From assembly GCA_015179125.1 (NCBI GenBank), contig WHVA01000274.1:62001-126000 (forward strand): a DNA stretch of 64,000 bases, written 5' to 3'. The notes beneath the pieces were generated by a model. That model was not told the DNA's origin. It ran no database searches and saw only the letters and a list, made by a program, of their open reading frames with translations. The position numbers were made by a program, and so were the translations under genes. The stretch comes from Gautieria morchelliformis. Its lineage: Eukaryota > Basidiomycota > Agaricomycetes > Gomphales > Gomphaceae. Positions 1-12,030 of the stretch are shown here, in pieces (position 1 is the first letter of the stretch; each line of letters opens with the position of its first letter).

Positions 1-1939
1 CAGCACCTCCGCGAAGATCTGCACGCATCGTCGGGAGGTCCCTGCGCCCCGATCCAACGAACGCTAGCCCAGACAGGGCTCAGCGCTGGGTACCCGCGGT
101 ATGGACGAACACGATTACGGCGTTCCTAGCTGCTGCGGACACGACACCCACGGGAGACCAACATCGTACCAGGCCGCGATGTCCTTCGCAGAAGCCGAAT
201 TCTGGCATCGAGCCATGACAGAAGAGATAAAGTGCTTACTGGATAACGGGACTTGGGAGCTAACCGACCTACCAAAAGACAGACGCACGGTGAAATGCAG
301 ATGGGTGTACCTAACGAAGCGCGACACTCAAGGAAAAATCGCCAGGTACCGGGCTCGACTCGTCGCCAAAGGTTTTCTGCAAACCTTGGGCATTGATTAT
401 GAAGAGACCTTCGCGCCAGTCGCCAGGCTCGACTCCCTGAGGCTACTGCTAGCACTTGCAGCGAGTTTCGACCTAGATGTACACCAAATCGACATAAAAT
501 AAGCCTACCTCAACGGCAACCTGGATGAAGAACTGTACATGGACCAACCGGAAGGTTTTGCAGTCCCAGGGAAGGAAAACAAGGTGTGCAAACTGTCGAA
601 GGCGATCTACGGGTTAAAGCAAGCAGGACGGCAATGGCACGCGCACCTGCAAGAGACGCTCGACAACCTAGGATTCCAAAAAAACATCGCCAGCGACGTA
701 TCCATTTTCATCAAACGTGACGACGGGGGAGACCACCCCACCATCATGCTCGTATATGTGGATGATATAGCGATAATTGGAGTCCTTGCAGCTGTCAACG
801 ATCTTAAAGCGAAAATTGGGACGCGCTACAAGATCACTGACCTAGGGGAGATAAACCACTTCTTAGGAATCCACATCACGCGCGATCGCCCAAAAAAAAC
901 GATAAGCATAGATCAATCCCATTATATCGAACGCATGCTGACCAGGTACGATATGCTGGAGTGTAGACCGGTGTACACGCCATTCGCGCCGGGCACAAAG
1001 CTTGTACCCAACACCGAAAAGTTCTCCGACTCAGCCGTCACCTCACGCTACCAACAAATAGTGGGATCACTCATGTACGCCATGCTTGGCTCGAGACCGG
1101 ACATATGCTTCGCGGTCAACTGGCTCTCGCAATTTGGCGCAAACCCCACGGCAGACCACTTACTCGCCACCCAACACGTCCTCTGTTACCTGTTCACAAC
1201 GCAAACGCACGCCCTGACGTACGGAAGGAACGACTCCACTGAACTCGTCAGCTACAGCGACTCGGATTGGGCCGCTGGCACTGACTGCCGACGATCGACA
1301 ACCGGCTACGTGTTCATACTATCAGGAAGCTCCATAGCATGGGCCGCGCAAAAACAGAGGACCGTCGCACTGTCATCGACGGAAGCAGAGTACATGGCGT
1401 TGACGGAGTGCACAAAGCACGCGCAGTGGACCATCTCCCTGCTCCAACAACTCGACTTCGAAGTAGAACTCCCACTCGACGTATATTCAGACTCACTAGG
1501 TGCTCGCGCTATCGCCGCAAACGCCGTGTTTCACAAACGAACGAAACACATCGATGTCAAACATCACTATATTCGAGAATGTATCAACAAGGGAACTATC
1601 GAAGTCTCACCTGTATCCACGAAGGACAACGTCGCCGATCTCCTAACCAAATCCCTGCCCCGCTATCAGCACCAGAAGCTACGCTTGAAACTCGGACTCG
1701 ACGATGGTTCAATCGCGGGGGAGTGTTGTGAATCCGATTGACCAGTCGCCGAGTCGGCACCACCTTCTCTTTTTGGACAATATTACTAAGCAACTAGTAT
1801 GGCTACCCAACTCGTGTAAGACGGCGCTTCAGACTTTCTTCTGACGCCGTCCAGGTATTTACAGTTGGACTCCTTAATAACAGACTTTCTTCTGACGCCG
1901 TCCAGGTTCTGATACTGCCTATAGAGCTTGCTCACAATA
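1..1939 (+). mobile_element. Copia-1, Ty1/copia element, 3' part
   Basis: The pol region reads as the end of a copia polyprotein: a linker, then reverse transcriptase from about 200 (KCRWVYLTKRDTQGK motif, YVDDIAIIG catalytic box near 750) and RNase H in its last third (SDSDWAAGTD, then STEAEYMAL). A purine tract directly precedes the 3' LTR at 1724. The 5' LTR, gag, protease and integrase lie outside the window, so the 5' end is unknown. The coding part carries about one break and is otherwise well kept. It is closely related to Copia-2 in both protein and LTR layout. Family assignment is firm; age cannot be estimated without the other LTR. Confidence 0.9.
1724..1939 (+). repeat. 3' LTR of Copia-1
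   Basis: The LTR starts TGTTGTGAA after a polypurine run and ends CACAATA, the same ends as the Copia-2 LTR. It contains two copies of a roughly 26-bp block (around 1833-1858 and 1879-1904, core TTCTGACGCCGTCCAGG) separated by about 20 bp. The 3' LTR of Copia-2 carries the equivalent duplication. Confidence 0.8.
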
Positions 1940-2390
1940 GCAATCAGAATGGAGACTAGCTTTTCTAGCTTCAAGGTGAAGTGCTCCTATATCGTGTTCT
2001 ACATCAAGGTCTCTCTAGCTTCCATGTGAAGCACGTCCAGACGTCCAGTGGTGAGGCTGGACCCACACACGTCTACAAGCGCCGCTTTTCAGTTTTTCAC
2101 AGCAAACCGCTTTGATGCCGTCCAAGTACCGGGAACCTGGGCGTCACCCAGGACCCCGCCGGCCTTTGCCGACCCGATCGCTTGATCGACGGAGTTTGTT
2201 TGCATCCTGGGTTCTTTGTGGGGGTGCCTGGTTCTTCGATGGCCTTCATTGACGCTTGCTTCTTTGATGGTGTGCCTGGTTCTTTGATACAGTAGTGTGC
2301 CTGGGTTTTGTATCTCAGGAATGTAGATCTAGAAGCAATGTTGAGCACGTGCTCGCGTATCAATGATGCGCCAAGCATTCACCACACGGT
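1940..2390. other. Unassigned interval
   Basis: No coding frame or known family is visible. The stretch has short low-order repeats, such as the repeated phrase GTGCCTGGTTCTTTGAT around 2220-2290. It may be degraded repeat or intergenic DNA. Confidence 0.4.
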
Positions 2391-2399
2391 CCAACACCA

Positions 2400-2825
2400 C
2401 CACCGTCGTCCTCAGCCAGCTCCAACCTTCAATGACGTGCAAGCATGGCTCTACATCGGATCCACCCCCTTTTCCCACCAAGAAAACGAAGATTGGCGAG
2501 AAGAAAAGAACCATGTGCGCAGAACTTACGCAGTTGACCAAGCATATTGTCAGCATGATCCTCGTGGTCTGAAAGGTGAAAACACAGTCAGTAACAAGCA
2601 CGGCTTTACATAAACCCACAACGTTGTACTTACCGCTTGCGCGCGCGAGACTCGACTTCCCCAGCCCCATATTGACATCGTCCTCCAGCAATTCCTCTAT
2701 GCTTTCCAAATTGTCAGCAGGTACGTCTGGGAGCATAGGTTGAAGACGCTCACAGTTAGGTAGGAATGTGTAGTCGTGGATTCGATAGTTTTCAGCGATG
2801 CAAGTCGCTGCCTTAAATACATGGG
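2400..2825 (-). pseudogene. Unrecognised spliced gene fragment split by Copia-2
   Basis: On the minus strand an acidic frame (segment with NYRIHDYTFLPNCERLQP, then ESIEELLEDDV) runs from the Copia-2 border down to a good donor. A 65-bp intron at 2569-2633 (GTAAGT...TTTCAG) leads to a second open exon (DHEDHADNMLGQLRKF). The frame stays open and in phase across the intron, which argues for a real host gene rather than chance. Copia-2 inserted at 2830/7078 with a TACTA duplication, so the upstream part of this gene should lie beyond 7082. A minus-strand frame at about 7085-7300 could belong to it, but a stop lies near the junction. I do not recognise the family. Confidence 0.4.
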
Positions 2826-2830
2826 TACTA

Positions 2831-3018
2831 TGTTGTGAAGATGATTGACCCATCGCCGAGTACCATCATATGTCCCTGTCCCTGCATTCCTTCCCTGACC
2901 GATCCCCGCGTACGTTACCTTAGTATAAGTACACGACACTTGTATGACGGCGGCTCAGACCTTTATCTGACGCCGCCTAGGTAGTTGTAAGCTGCGCACA
3001 GAAGCTGCTCTTACAATA
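2831..3018 (+). repeat. 5' LTR of Copia-2
   Basis: This 188-bp LTR starts TGTTGTGAAG and ends TTACAATA. It has a TATA-like stretch AGTATAAGTACA near 2923 that could serve as promoter. It is flanked by TACTA on the left and by the primer binding site on the right. Confidence 0.9.
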
Positions 3019-3031
3019 GGTTATGGGCCCC
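3019..3031 (+). promoter_or_regulatory. Primer binding site, half tRNA-iMet type
   Basis: GGTTATGGGCCCC directly follows the 5' LTR. It is complementary to the anticodon stem-loop of the eukaryotic initiator tRNA (GGGCCCATAACC), not to its 3' end. Drosophila copia and yeast Ty5 are known to prime from this internal half-tRNA site. The LTR junction and the match are seen in the sequence; the priming mode is inferred from the family. Confidence 0.75.
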
Positions 3032-5029
3032 AAACAAGGTGAAGGGAAAAGAAAAGGACAAGAAGGAAACGTCCCCTTCTGTGAGCGCTGCTATCACAGA
3101 TGATCCTCCTAACTCGACAGATAGCACAACCGTTGTACTGTCTGACGCAGCAAATGACACTATTTGCTTCTACGTTGCGAGATCAAACCGTTGGATGCTC
3201 GACTCGGGATGTACGGACCATATCACACACGATATCACCGACTATACAAGCTATAGAGTGCTCTCAACGCCACGCACAGTGTTCCTAGCCGACAAGAAGA
3301 AAGCGTTATCTTATATAGGCATTGGAACGGTTGTGGCGCACACGTGGGTGAAGGGCACAGAGAGAAGAATCGAACTTCAGAATGTGCTTCACTCACCGGA
3401 CATTGGCGATCGGTTCATCTCGATTCTCAAAATAGGAGAAAAAGGGATATCTGTCAACTTCGAGCGCGCAGAAGCGATCCTCAGCAGAAACGGAGTACAG
3501 TACGCAGAGGGACAGCTCACCGGGCAACACAACTGGCTCACACTGAGCTGCACATCACCCTCCGTCCACTCAGCGCAGACACACATCCCCATCGACATAC
3601 TCCACGCACGCCTAGGCCACCTTTCCTGGTCATCCCTCAAGCGAATCAATGACCAAATAGACCCAACATCGCGACGTGCACTATCGACGTGCGAAGGTTG
3701 CCTGTTAGGGAAGTCCACACGGCGTAAATTTAAATCCTCGACTCACTGTCGCACCCAACCTTTCGAACTGGTCCATATGGACCTTGCCGGACCCATGCGA
3801 ACGCGATCAATCCAAGGCCATAGCTACCATTATGTGCTGGTGGACGACCATACGCGCTACAAGTGGATATTCTTTCTACAGACGAAGAGCGACACCTTCG
3901 AATGTTTCAAAAAATTCCACGCGCTTACCTCCACATATTACAAGGGTACACTACGAGCTATCCGCTTGGATCGCGGGGGGGAATTCCTGTCAACGGAGTT
4001 CAACCGGTACATTGAAGAACAAGGGATAAAGCATGAACTCACCGCGCGGCACACACCGCAACAGAATGGTGTTGCTGAAAGAGCGAACCGAACGATCGCG
4101 GAAGCCGCGCGTGCCATGCTACAGAGTGCAGGTATGTCCCACAGATTTTGGGAGAGTGCCGTCGCCACGGCCACACACGTCTGAAACTGCGCCCCTTCAC
4201 GTGCCAACGACTATGCCTCCCCACACGAACGACTCTTGGGACGTGTGCCCGACATAAGCTACCTCCGAACCTTTGGATGCTTGGCATACGTGCACACCAT
4301 GACCCAACGAGCCAAATTCGACCCGACGTCAAAAAAGTTCGTTTTTATCGGATATGATGGCTCTACTAAGGGGTATAAGCTATGGGAACCATCCACACAC
4401 AAGATAATTGTGTCCACTGATGTTACCTTTGAGGAATCAGTGTATCCTCTTCGCACCCTGACCGCACAGATCGCGCAACCCAAAGCTGATCCTCCGCAAC
4501 CCACACAACAGCCACCGGAACTGCTAGAACTGGCGTTACCAGAAAGTGACGACGAGGACGTTGATCACAACGCACTGCCGCCGCCACCTGGTCCACTCCC
4601 ACCGCGTCCACAGGCCCCCCAACCTCCTCCGCGACGATCAGCGCGGATTGTTGGGCGGACCCTGCATCCAGACCCAACCAACGCAAGCCCAGACAGGGCT
4701 CAACGATGGGTGCCTGCTGTGTGGACAAACGCGATTACCGCGTATCTAGCTGCGACCGAACTCACTCCTACAGGCGACCCAACGTCATATAAGCTCGCGA
4801 TCTCCTCCCCAGATGCCAAGTTCTGGCTCCAAGCCATGAAAAAAGAGATCAGATGTCTTATCGACAACGGGACTTGGGAACTGACAGACTTACCGGAGGG
4901 CAAACACACCGTCAAGTGCAAATGGGTGTATCTGACAAAGCGTGACACCCAGGGAAAAGTCACACGGCACAGAGCGCGCCTTGTCGCCAAGGGTTTCCTG
5001 CAAACTGCCGGCATAGACTACGAGGAAAC

Positions 5030-5517
5030 TGTTGGGTGCATTTATGCTCCTGCACCAAAATCAAGCATAATATGTTCAATTTATTGTGTGGTGTTTCAAT
5101 CTTTTCTCACATTGTTCTTGTACCATGCATTCACTTCTCTGGTTATTTTCGAAATTTTCCAGTCACTCCCTATCTCTCCATTTCATTCTATTATTCCTAT
5201 TTTCACAGGCGGCTGCACCCAGCGGAGTTTGAAATGACTTCGACGCGCGAGCTCTTGGGCGCTAAAGTGCCGGGTGCACGTATATGCTCTCTGAGACAGA
5301 ATAATACTCCTCTCCCAGTGACAATAAATTCATTGAGAGAGGCGAGTAGTATCTTTCATATTTACATAGCATGTTGACTGAAAATCATGTAGTGTATTTG
5401 ATTCTAGGTATTGTATTAATATCCCAGTGACAATAAATTCACTGAGAGAGTGTATTTGATTCTAGCTTTCTAAGAACTCAACCGAACCTTCCCTGCCATA
5501 ACCCCAAGTTGCTAATA
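5030..5517 (+). repeat. Solo LTR inserted in Copia-2 RT region
   Basis: This 488-bp insert begins TGTTGGGTGCATTTATGCTC and ends TTGCTAATA, and is flanked by the duplication GAAAC (5025-5029 and 5518-5522). It has no coding capacity. It contains two copies of a CAGTGACAATAAATTCA / GAGAGAG block. A diverged relative lies in reverse orientation at 22547-23004, so both are solo LTRs of one family. The parent element is not in the window. Confidence 0.85.
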
Positions 5518-6837
5518 GAAACGTTCGCGCCTGTTGCAAGACTCGATTCACTAAGATTGCTGCTAGCGCTCGCAGCTACTTTCGACCTGGAGGTACACCA
5601 AATCGACATCCAATCTGCCTACCTCAATGGCATCCTGGACGAGGAGCTGTACATGGACCAACCTGAGGGTTTCGCGGTCCAAGGACAGGAGGGAAAGGTG
5701 TGCAAACTCACAAAAGAAATATATGGATTGAAGCAGGCAGGACGGCAATGGCATGCGCACCTGCAAGGCACGCTCACCACGCTCAGTTTTCAGAAAAATC
5801 TTGCAGGGGACGTGTCCATATTCATCAAGTGTGATAACGGGGGGGACCACCCAACCATCGTACTTGTCTACGTTGATGACATCGCGATCATAGGTGTTCT
5901 TGCCGCTGTCAGTGAACTCAAAGCGCAAATTGGAATGCGCTACAAAATAACCGACCTAGGAGAGATAAATCACTTCCTAGGCATCCACATCACCTGAAAC
6001 CGCTCAGAAAGGATGATAACCATTGACCAGTCCCATTACATCGACCGCATGCTGACTCGATACGACATGGAGCAATGTAAACCGGTGTACACGCCCCTCG
6101 CACCAGGCACTAAACTTACCCCCAACATGGAAAAGTTTTCCGACACCACCATCACCTCTCTCTACCAGCAAATCGTAGGATCACTCATGTACGCGATGCT
6201 AGGTTTGCGACCGGACATTTGTTTCGCCGTAAACCGTCTCTCACAGTTCGGCTCAAACCCCACGGAGGAACACCTCCTCGCCGCTCAGCACGTGCTTCGC
6301 TACTTGTCCACAACGCGAGGTCTACGACCAACTTACGGCAGAAACGACTGTACCGAGCTCATCGGTTACAGCGACTCTGACTGGGCCGCCGGTACCGACG
6401 GACGTCGATCCACAACCGGATACATTTTCACACTGTCGGGGGGATCTATAGCGTGGGCAACACAGAAACAACGAACTGTAGCCTTATTGTCTACCGAAGC
6501 TGAATACATGGCCCTGACGGAAACCACGAAACATGCCCAGTGGACCACTTCCCTGCTTCAGCAACTCGATTTTGAAGTCGAACTACCAGTCGACATCTTT
6601 TCAGACTCGCTGGGCGCTTGTGCAATTGCCTCAAACGCCGTTTTCCACAAGCAAACGAAACATATCGATATCAAGTACCATTACATTCGGGACTGCATCA
6701 TGAAGGGGGCCGTCGAAATCTCATCCGTGTCAACAAAAGACAACACAGCCGACCTCCTGACGAAGCCCTTGGCCCGTGACCAGCACCAAAAATTGCGTGG
6801 AAAAATGAGTCTCGTCGATGACTCAATCGCAGGGGAG

Positions 6838-7077
6838 TGTTGTGAAGACGATTGACCCATCGCTGAGTACCATCATATGTCCCTGTCCCTGTATTCCTTC
6901 CCTGACCGATCCCCGCGTACGTTACCTTAGTATAAGTACACGACACTTGTATGACGGTGGCTCAGACCTTTATCTGACGCCGCCTAGGTATTTCTTGCTA
7001 GTCCTAAATACCATCAGACCTTTATCTGACACCGCCTAGGTAGTTGTAAGCTGCGCACAGAAGCTGCTCTTACAATA
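6838..7077 (+). repeat. 3' LTR of Copia-2
   Basis: This 240-bp copy of the 5' LTR is preceded by the purine tract AGGGGAG. It is 52 bp longer because a segment ending TTTATCTGAC.CCGCCTAGG occurs twice (around 6966-6988 and 7018-7040). Elsewhere it differs from the 5' LTR at four positions, all C/T. Confidence 0.9.
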
Positions 7078-7082
7078 TACTA

Positions 7083-8272
7083 TTCTAATTATAATTAGTC
7101 TTGTAGAGAACAAGAAGACGCTTGTTTTCCTGCTGTGCTCTTTGTCCTCCCTGTGCCTGTAGCGACAGCTTCTGACAATCAGAGCGATGCGGCGATCGAT
7201 CACGTCGATCATGTCGACCGTGGAAGCATCCGGACCCAAGTAGGTGACTAAGAATGCGGGGCCGGATGCTCATGGCAAATTGGAATCTTCGGCTCACTGA
7301 GTATGCACTCAGGGATGGAGACCCGACGAATTCAGGAGCGGGATTGCGCATGTGGGATTGGGCTGCCCGATGAGGGACAGGATCCACGAACACCGCCTTC
7401 TGGATCTGGCTCTGTGTGGACCGTGCGGTATGGGGCTGCACGTAATATTATAATTCACAGCGTTTTGTCTAGTGGCTTCTCACGAGCAGGCACATCGCTC
7501 GGGTCGTATGGTGCAGATCATCTGAGAGGGACCTCGCACGACTCCGCTGCGCACGTATCAATTGTCATATGTGCTACCAGAGAGAACGATGGCACGACAC
7601 AAACCACAGCATGAGCGCTCGCATACCTCGCCCTTTGGCCAGCCCACGCAAACGCCAGCTTCTGAGCATGCCCGGCTAATGCTCGACTCTCACCATGTTC
7701 GAGATGCAGCTATCACACATACCGACGTCCCCATCCAGTCCAGACCTAACCTGCATTGCACGTAGCGTAGTGCATGCAAGCGGGCTGAATACATTGCTCT
7801 GCGCATGTGCTCGAGGCGCAGATCAAGGCTGAGGTCGGAGATGCTGCGACACATGTCGACGCATCGGAGGTGTGGTGCCAGGTAAGGGGGAGTATCGCGA
7901 AAGCATGATGGTAAACGATGAGCTTGTGAGGACGGTGACTGCACTTTTATTAGGTCTGGTAGGCTTGTGAGAGAGGCAGTGCAAGAGAGTGAGACGGACT
8001 TGCCGGACCTTGGTGGGGGATGGGGGGAGAGTGGGAGATCGAGTTTGGATGGGGGAGACAGACCGACGAGGCAGGGAGGAGGAATGCGGATGTGGATGAG
8101 AGGTGTAGAACTGAGGGGTCTGTGTATCACGAGACCCAGCGGAGCTGGGAAGATACAGAGGCATCGGCACGGTGGATGGCAGCGAGAGTGGAGCTGAATA
8201 GTCGTCTTTCGACGTCTCAGAGCCTGACGCGGGACTGGGAGAGGAAGAGGGATGGAGGCCGGGGACTAACAA
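7083..8272. other. Unassigned interval, possible host-gene remnant
   Basis: The left part (7085-7300) may be the upstream portion of the gene split by Copia-2. The rest holds overlapping frames on both strands without a recognisable domain. The stretch 7960-8240 is purine-rich on the plus strand. I cannot assign it. Confidence 0.3.
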
Positions 8273-8283
8273 GGGAAGACGGC

Positions 8284-9920
8284 TAGCTGTAGCGATTCTG
8301 AGAATGCTCTACGCCGCTGATGTATTCTTGATCCCAGGCACGAAGCACAGCAAAGGGGCGAAGGGGAGTATAAACAAGCTCGCAAGAGTCCAAAGACAGG
8401 CTGCGATTTCTATAACAGGAGCCATGAGCACGACAGCGAACGACATACTGGATGCTCACGCTAACCTCCATCCCTTCCCCTTGCTAGTCACGAAGCTCAT
8501 ACACCGAGCGGCACTGATAATCGCCTGCTTATCGCCAACCCACCTCTGCACCAAAAGCACGCAAAGCTGCAGCAAGATACGTAAAGAGACATCCATCACC
8601 GCTCCATGAGATGCTCCACGCCTTCGACATTCAGCCGGAGGCAATGGAAAAAATCCAGACGGTAGTCCACAGGCCGAAGTGGAGGCCATCATTCCAGATA
8701 CGTATACCTAAAGACAGACAACAGGCGATTGATGAGCTCTTGACAGATCCTGCAGAAGTCAAAGTATACACGGATGGATCATGCATAGAAGGAGGCGTAG
8801 GAGCTGCGGCAGTGCTATACAGGGGTGGCGTAGAAAGGCAGGCAGTGAGGCTACATCTGGGAAGTGAATACGAGCACACGATGTTCGAAGCCGAACTGGT
8901 GGGAGCAGCGATGGGAGCCAAGTTACTGAACACTGAAAGGGTGCTAAGGTATGTTATAGTGGCCGATAATCAGGCGGCCTTGCAAACCACCAGACAAGAG
9001 AAGGCAATCTTGGCACAGTACCTAGTAAATGTGTTGCACAGACAGATCCAAGGAGTCACCAAGCAGCAGCCAGTGGTGAAGGTGGTGATGAGGTGGGTGC
9101 CAGGGCACGAGGGAGTGGAGGGCAATGAGAGGGCGGATGAGGAGGCCAAAAGAGTGGCGAGAGGGAGTCAAGCGAGGAGAGGTTCATGCCAATCGAGTGC
9201 AGAGGAGTCCTGCCCAAGAGCAAGGCAGCCGAGCTGCAGCGTTTCCAAAAAAGAATATGGCAAGAGGCGAAGGCGATGTTCACTCGATCCCCATGAGCTC
9301 GCATAGCGCACAAGATATATCTATCCATACCCTCTACAGCTTATGCCATACTCAGCCAAGAGCTACCGTGCCGACACGCCAGCATCCTAGTGCAACTCAG
9401 AACCGGACACACAGCGCTTAACAATCAACTGCACAGAATAGGGAAGACAGACTCACCCATGTGCCCAGCCTGCAACAGAGCGGAGGAAACAGTGTACCAC
9501 TACCTTTTCAGATGTCCAGTGTACAAGATACAGATACAGGAGCTGCAGAAAGTGCTCCCATGATGGCCGCAACTGTCCTGGGCAAGCCAAGGGCAATGAA
9601 ACATTTGTTCAAGTACATACAGGCCACTAGGAGGTTTGTCAAAACACAAGGAGACCTGGCAATGCCACCCCAATGGGAGGATAGTAGGAGGTAGATAAAG
9701 GAGCAAAAGGACAGGTGGCACGATGAGTGAAGAATGAAACCCTCGCCAACCTAGGCATGGACAAGCTCAGGGCCTCGCCCGTGGAGCACAAGCGGAGATA
9801 GAGGCAGAAAGGGCAGACAGAGCAAGCTTGTTGATGGGGGCTTTGTAGAAATTGTCTTACATAGGGCCTTGCCCCAAAAGACATAAAATTTGATTATAAA
9901 AAAAAATAAAAAAAAAAAAA
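8284..9920 (+). mobile_element. LINE-2, 5'-truncated Tad1-like LINE
   Basis: This is the 3' end of an ORF2: the region after the RT palm (LYAADVFLIPGTKHSKG, 8304 on), then RNase H (KVYTDGSCIEGGVGAAA at about 8761, DNQAAL, then RWVPGHEGVEGNERADE at about 9090) and a C-terminal CCHC motif (MCPACNRAEETVYHYLFRCP at about 9460). A 3' UTR and an A-rich tail (9898-9920) follow. An 11-bp target duplication GGGAAGAYGGC flanks it at 8273-8283 and 9922-9932 with one mismatch. The 3' UTR matches that of LINE-1 (shared TTACATAGGGCC and GCCCCAAAAGAC), so it is the same family. The coding region has frameshifts (one near 8600 between RT-thumb and RNase H frames, another after about 9170) and in-frame stops near its end. 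It is a dead, 5'-truncated copy. Confidence 0.9.
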
Positions 9921-10205
9921 GGGGAAGATGGCAAAGAAACAGGGTGCGAGAAGGAGGAACGTTCATCACAGCTGGTCCGCTTATCCATTTGATGAATGTT
10001 GACCCTGTGCATTGTAAACGCTTCAGCTGCATCGCAAGATTCTCCAGACCCAATTATCCATTGCCCAGTTCAGCCTCACGCCCCTCTGTAGATCATGACC
10101 GTAATCTCCGTGATCAGCACCACAACTACCCAGTCACCATCCCCCACACCTTCCCTGGCTCTCCTCCGAGTCCTTAGACAGCAGAGGCTCCACCCGCCAC
10201 CGCGG

Positions 10206-11395
10206 TCAATTCTCTAACACCTCTAATGCAACCGTAAGCGGGACATCAATATTCCCTGCCATGACCTCGTCTGGGGCCACAACCGCAGTGTCCGCACACA
10301 CAGTCGGTGCGGCGGGGGAGGTTACGGCATTTCAGTTAGTAAATGTGCAGGCGTCACCGGGGAGTGCACTAGTTTGGTTGCAAGATCAGCAGGAAAGGAA
10401 TGAGCGGAAGCGGAGTCTGAGTATTACAGGTGAGTCTGGTGATGGGGACACGGGGAGGTTGCCGAATATGCGGGGGTTGAAGAGTTCGATGAGGAATTCG
10501 CTTGATGGAGGGGCGGAGGAGGGGCAAGAGCATCTGCCGCCACCTGTGAATGGAGAGCGTCGAGAGAGGAGGAAGACAATAAATGATTTGCACTCGTAAG
10601 TGAGTCGCAGCAGCATATTCGCTGCCCAAACGTATGTTTACACTCATTCCCTCTTCAACATTGGCCGATTTGACCCTATCCACATATGCTGCACAGGCGC
10701 CCAATTATACCTCGCGTTCTTCCTTTGTCTTCCTTGTCATATCCTTTGGACATCATACATCGGATTATCATATCACGACCTTGAACCATTGAGCTATCAG
10801 AGATGAAACTGGGGACAGCGTAATACCCACCAGGCTAGACCAACCCGAGTATGCCGGGATGTGAAAAGAATTTCTCTCGTTCTCTTTCCTTAGTGTCCTT
10901 TTTTTTTTTTTCCTTTTTATTCTCTGAGCATCTTCCTTATCATTCTTTGTCGCTCCACACGTAGGCTATAGCATGCGCTATGCACGAATAAATGTATACA
11001 GGAGGCCCTTCCCGATTCAGGTGGTCAAAACTTGAGTCAGTGGATCAATAATATTGTGTAGCCTGGACGTCAATGCTGCCGCAGGAATAGGCCATTATAT
11101 TTTCTCCGGGAGTAGGCATATGATCTGATACTGATCTCACCCTCCATCCACTACATGGCTGTCTGTGGGTGTCGAGAATTTCACCTTCGAGCTCTCTCCC
11201 AGCAGCTTAAAACCCAGTCAATTCTGGGAACATTGTGTTTTATGCATCATAGCATGGGTACTGACTACTTAATCACCCATCAAAAGCCATGGGGCGATAA
11301 ACCTCCACCTCAGTGATCTCCCCGTCATCATCAGTTGCCACGTCTACACCAAAGCACCATTGTTTCCCATACTTGATGTTACCCCGTCAGGAACC
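10206..11395 (+). repeat. Repeat A, about 1.2 kb, second copy at 28570-32325
   Basis: Colinear similarity to the interval 28570-29124 plus 31655-32325 runs over the whole length. Shared phrases include GGGGCCACAACCGCAGT, ATATTCGCTGCCCAAAC, TTTCTCTCGTTCTCTTTCC and AAAGCACCATTGTTTCC. The left part holds a 112-codon frame (10261-10599) that ends at a good splice donor (GTAAGTGAG, about 10597), with an acceptor TGCTGCACAG near 10697; both sites are also present in the B copy. This may be a duplicated gene fragment carried by an unknown element. No terminal repeats or known domain are visible. Confidence 0.6.
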
Positions 11396-11399
11396 TGCA

Positions 11400-12030
11400 T
11401 TTTATCATCACCTTGGGCTTCACCAGTGTCTTGTTATGTATCGGAAATCCTGGAGGTCGGAACTAGAAAGGACAACGGCTTCAACTTATATGTTGCCCCC
11501 CTGATAAACTATCATCCTAAGTATTTCAGATATGACTTCTGGATGTTGGAGAAGGTGGAAGTCAGGAAGAGAGTGCTGAGGGTCGGAGGTCGGAAGACAG
11601 AGGTCAGAAGAGGTGGAAGACAGAGTATCGAAGGCAGAGAGAGGAGACAGAGCTTGCAAGACTCGCTGTGCTAAGAACAGGAGACAGTGCGAAGGGATTC
11701 ACGTACCGAAGTCGGTTATCTGATTGCAGAAACGGAGACATACATGTGGGGGTTTTTATACAAAGAGCTGAGACAACAGGTAATAGGGTAGTACTAAGCA
11801 AATTCCAGAGGGAGCGGGAATTGGATAGACATACGGGGTAAGTAACTAATGCGGAACAAGGGGATAACAAGGGGGTGCAGGGTAGAGTAAGAACAATGGT
11901 AAAAGAACACAGGTGCATAAGTACAATGGGCATCGGAACAAATGGAAATATGGAAATGGTAACTGGCTGTGCTCATGGTCAAGTACGGAGGCCGGTGAGT
12001 AGAGTCGGCCAGGGGTACTGAAGAACAAGG
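11400..12030 (-). repeat. Probable 3' LTR of Gypsy-1, diverged
   Basis: On the minus strand this block follows the integrase tail. It resembles the 5' LTR only in patches: a TATA-bearing stretch (GTATAAAAACCCCC against TATATAAACCCCCTG) and a block GCAAC.TAT.AAGTTGAAGCC (11479-11497 against 23517-23541). A clear outer border and target duplication are missing. It could instead be the LTR of a related element that replaced the original end. Confidence 0.45.

Larger units (their letters stand above)
2831..7077 (+). mobile_element. Copia-2, Ty1/copia element with both LTRs
   Basis: The element is bounded by related LTRs (2831-3018 and 6838-7077) and a 5-bp target duplication TACTA (2826-2830 and 7078-7082). 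Parts in order: primer site at 3019, aspartic protease (LDSGCTDHIT, about 3190), GAG-pre-integrase (HARLGHLSW and CEGCLLGK), integrase core (DLAGP..., about 3770-4130), reverse transcriptase (about 4840-5990, with YVDDIAIIG) and RNase H (about 6370-6780). The protease follows the primer site almost directly, so gag is essentially absent. A foreign solo LTR (5030-5517) interrupts the RT region. Besides that insertion there are about two to three breaks. The shared 188 bp of the LTRs differ by only four transitions, so the insertion is fairly young. Confidence 0.93.
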
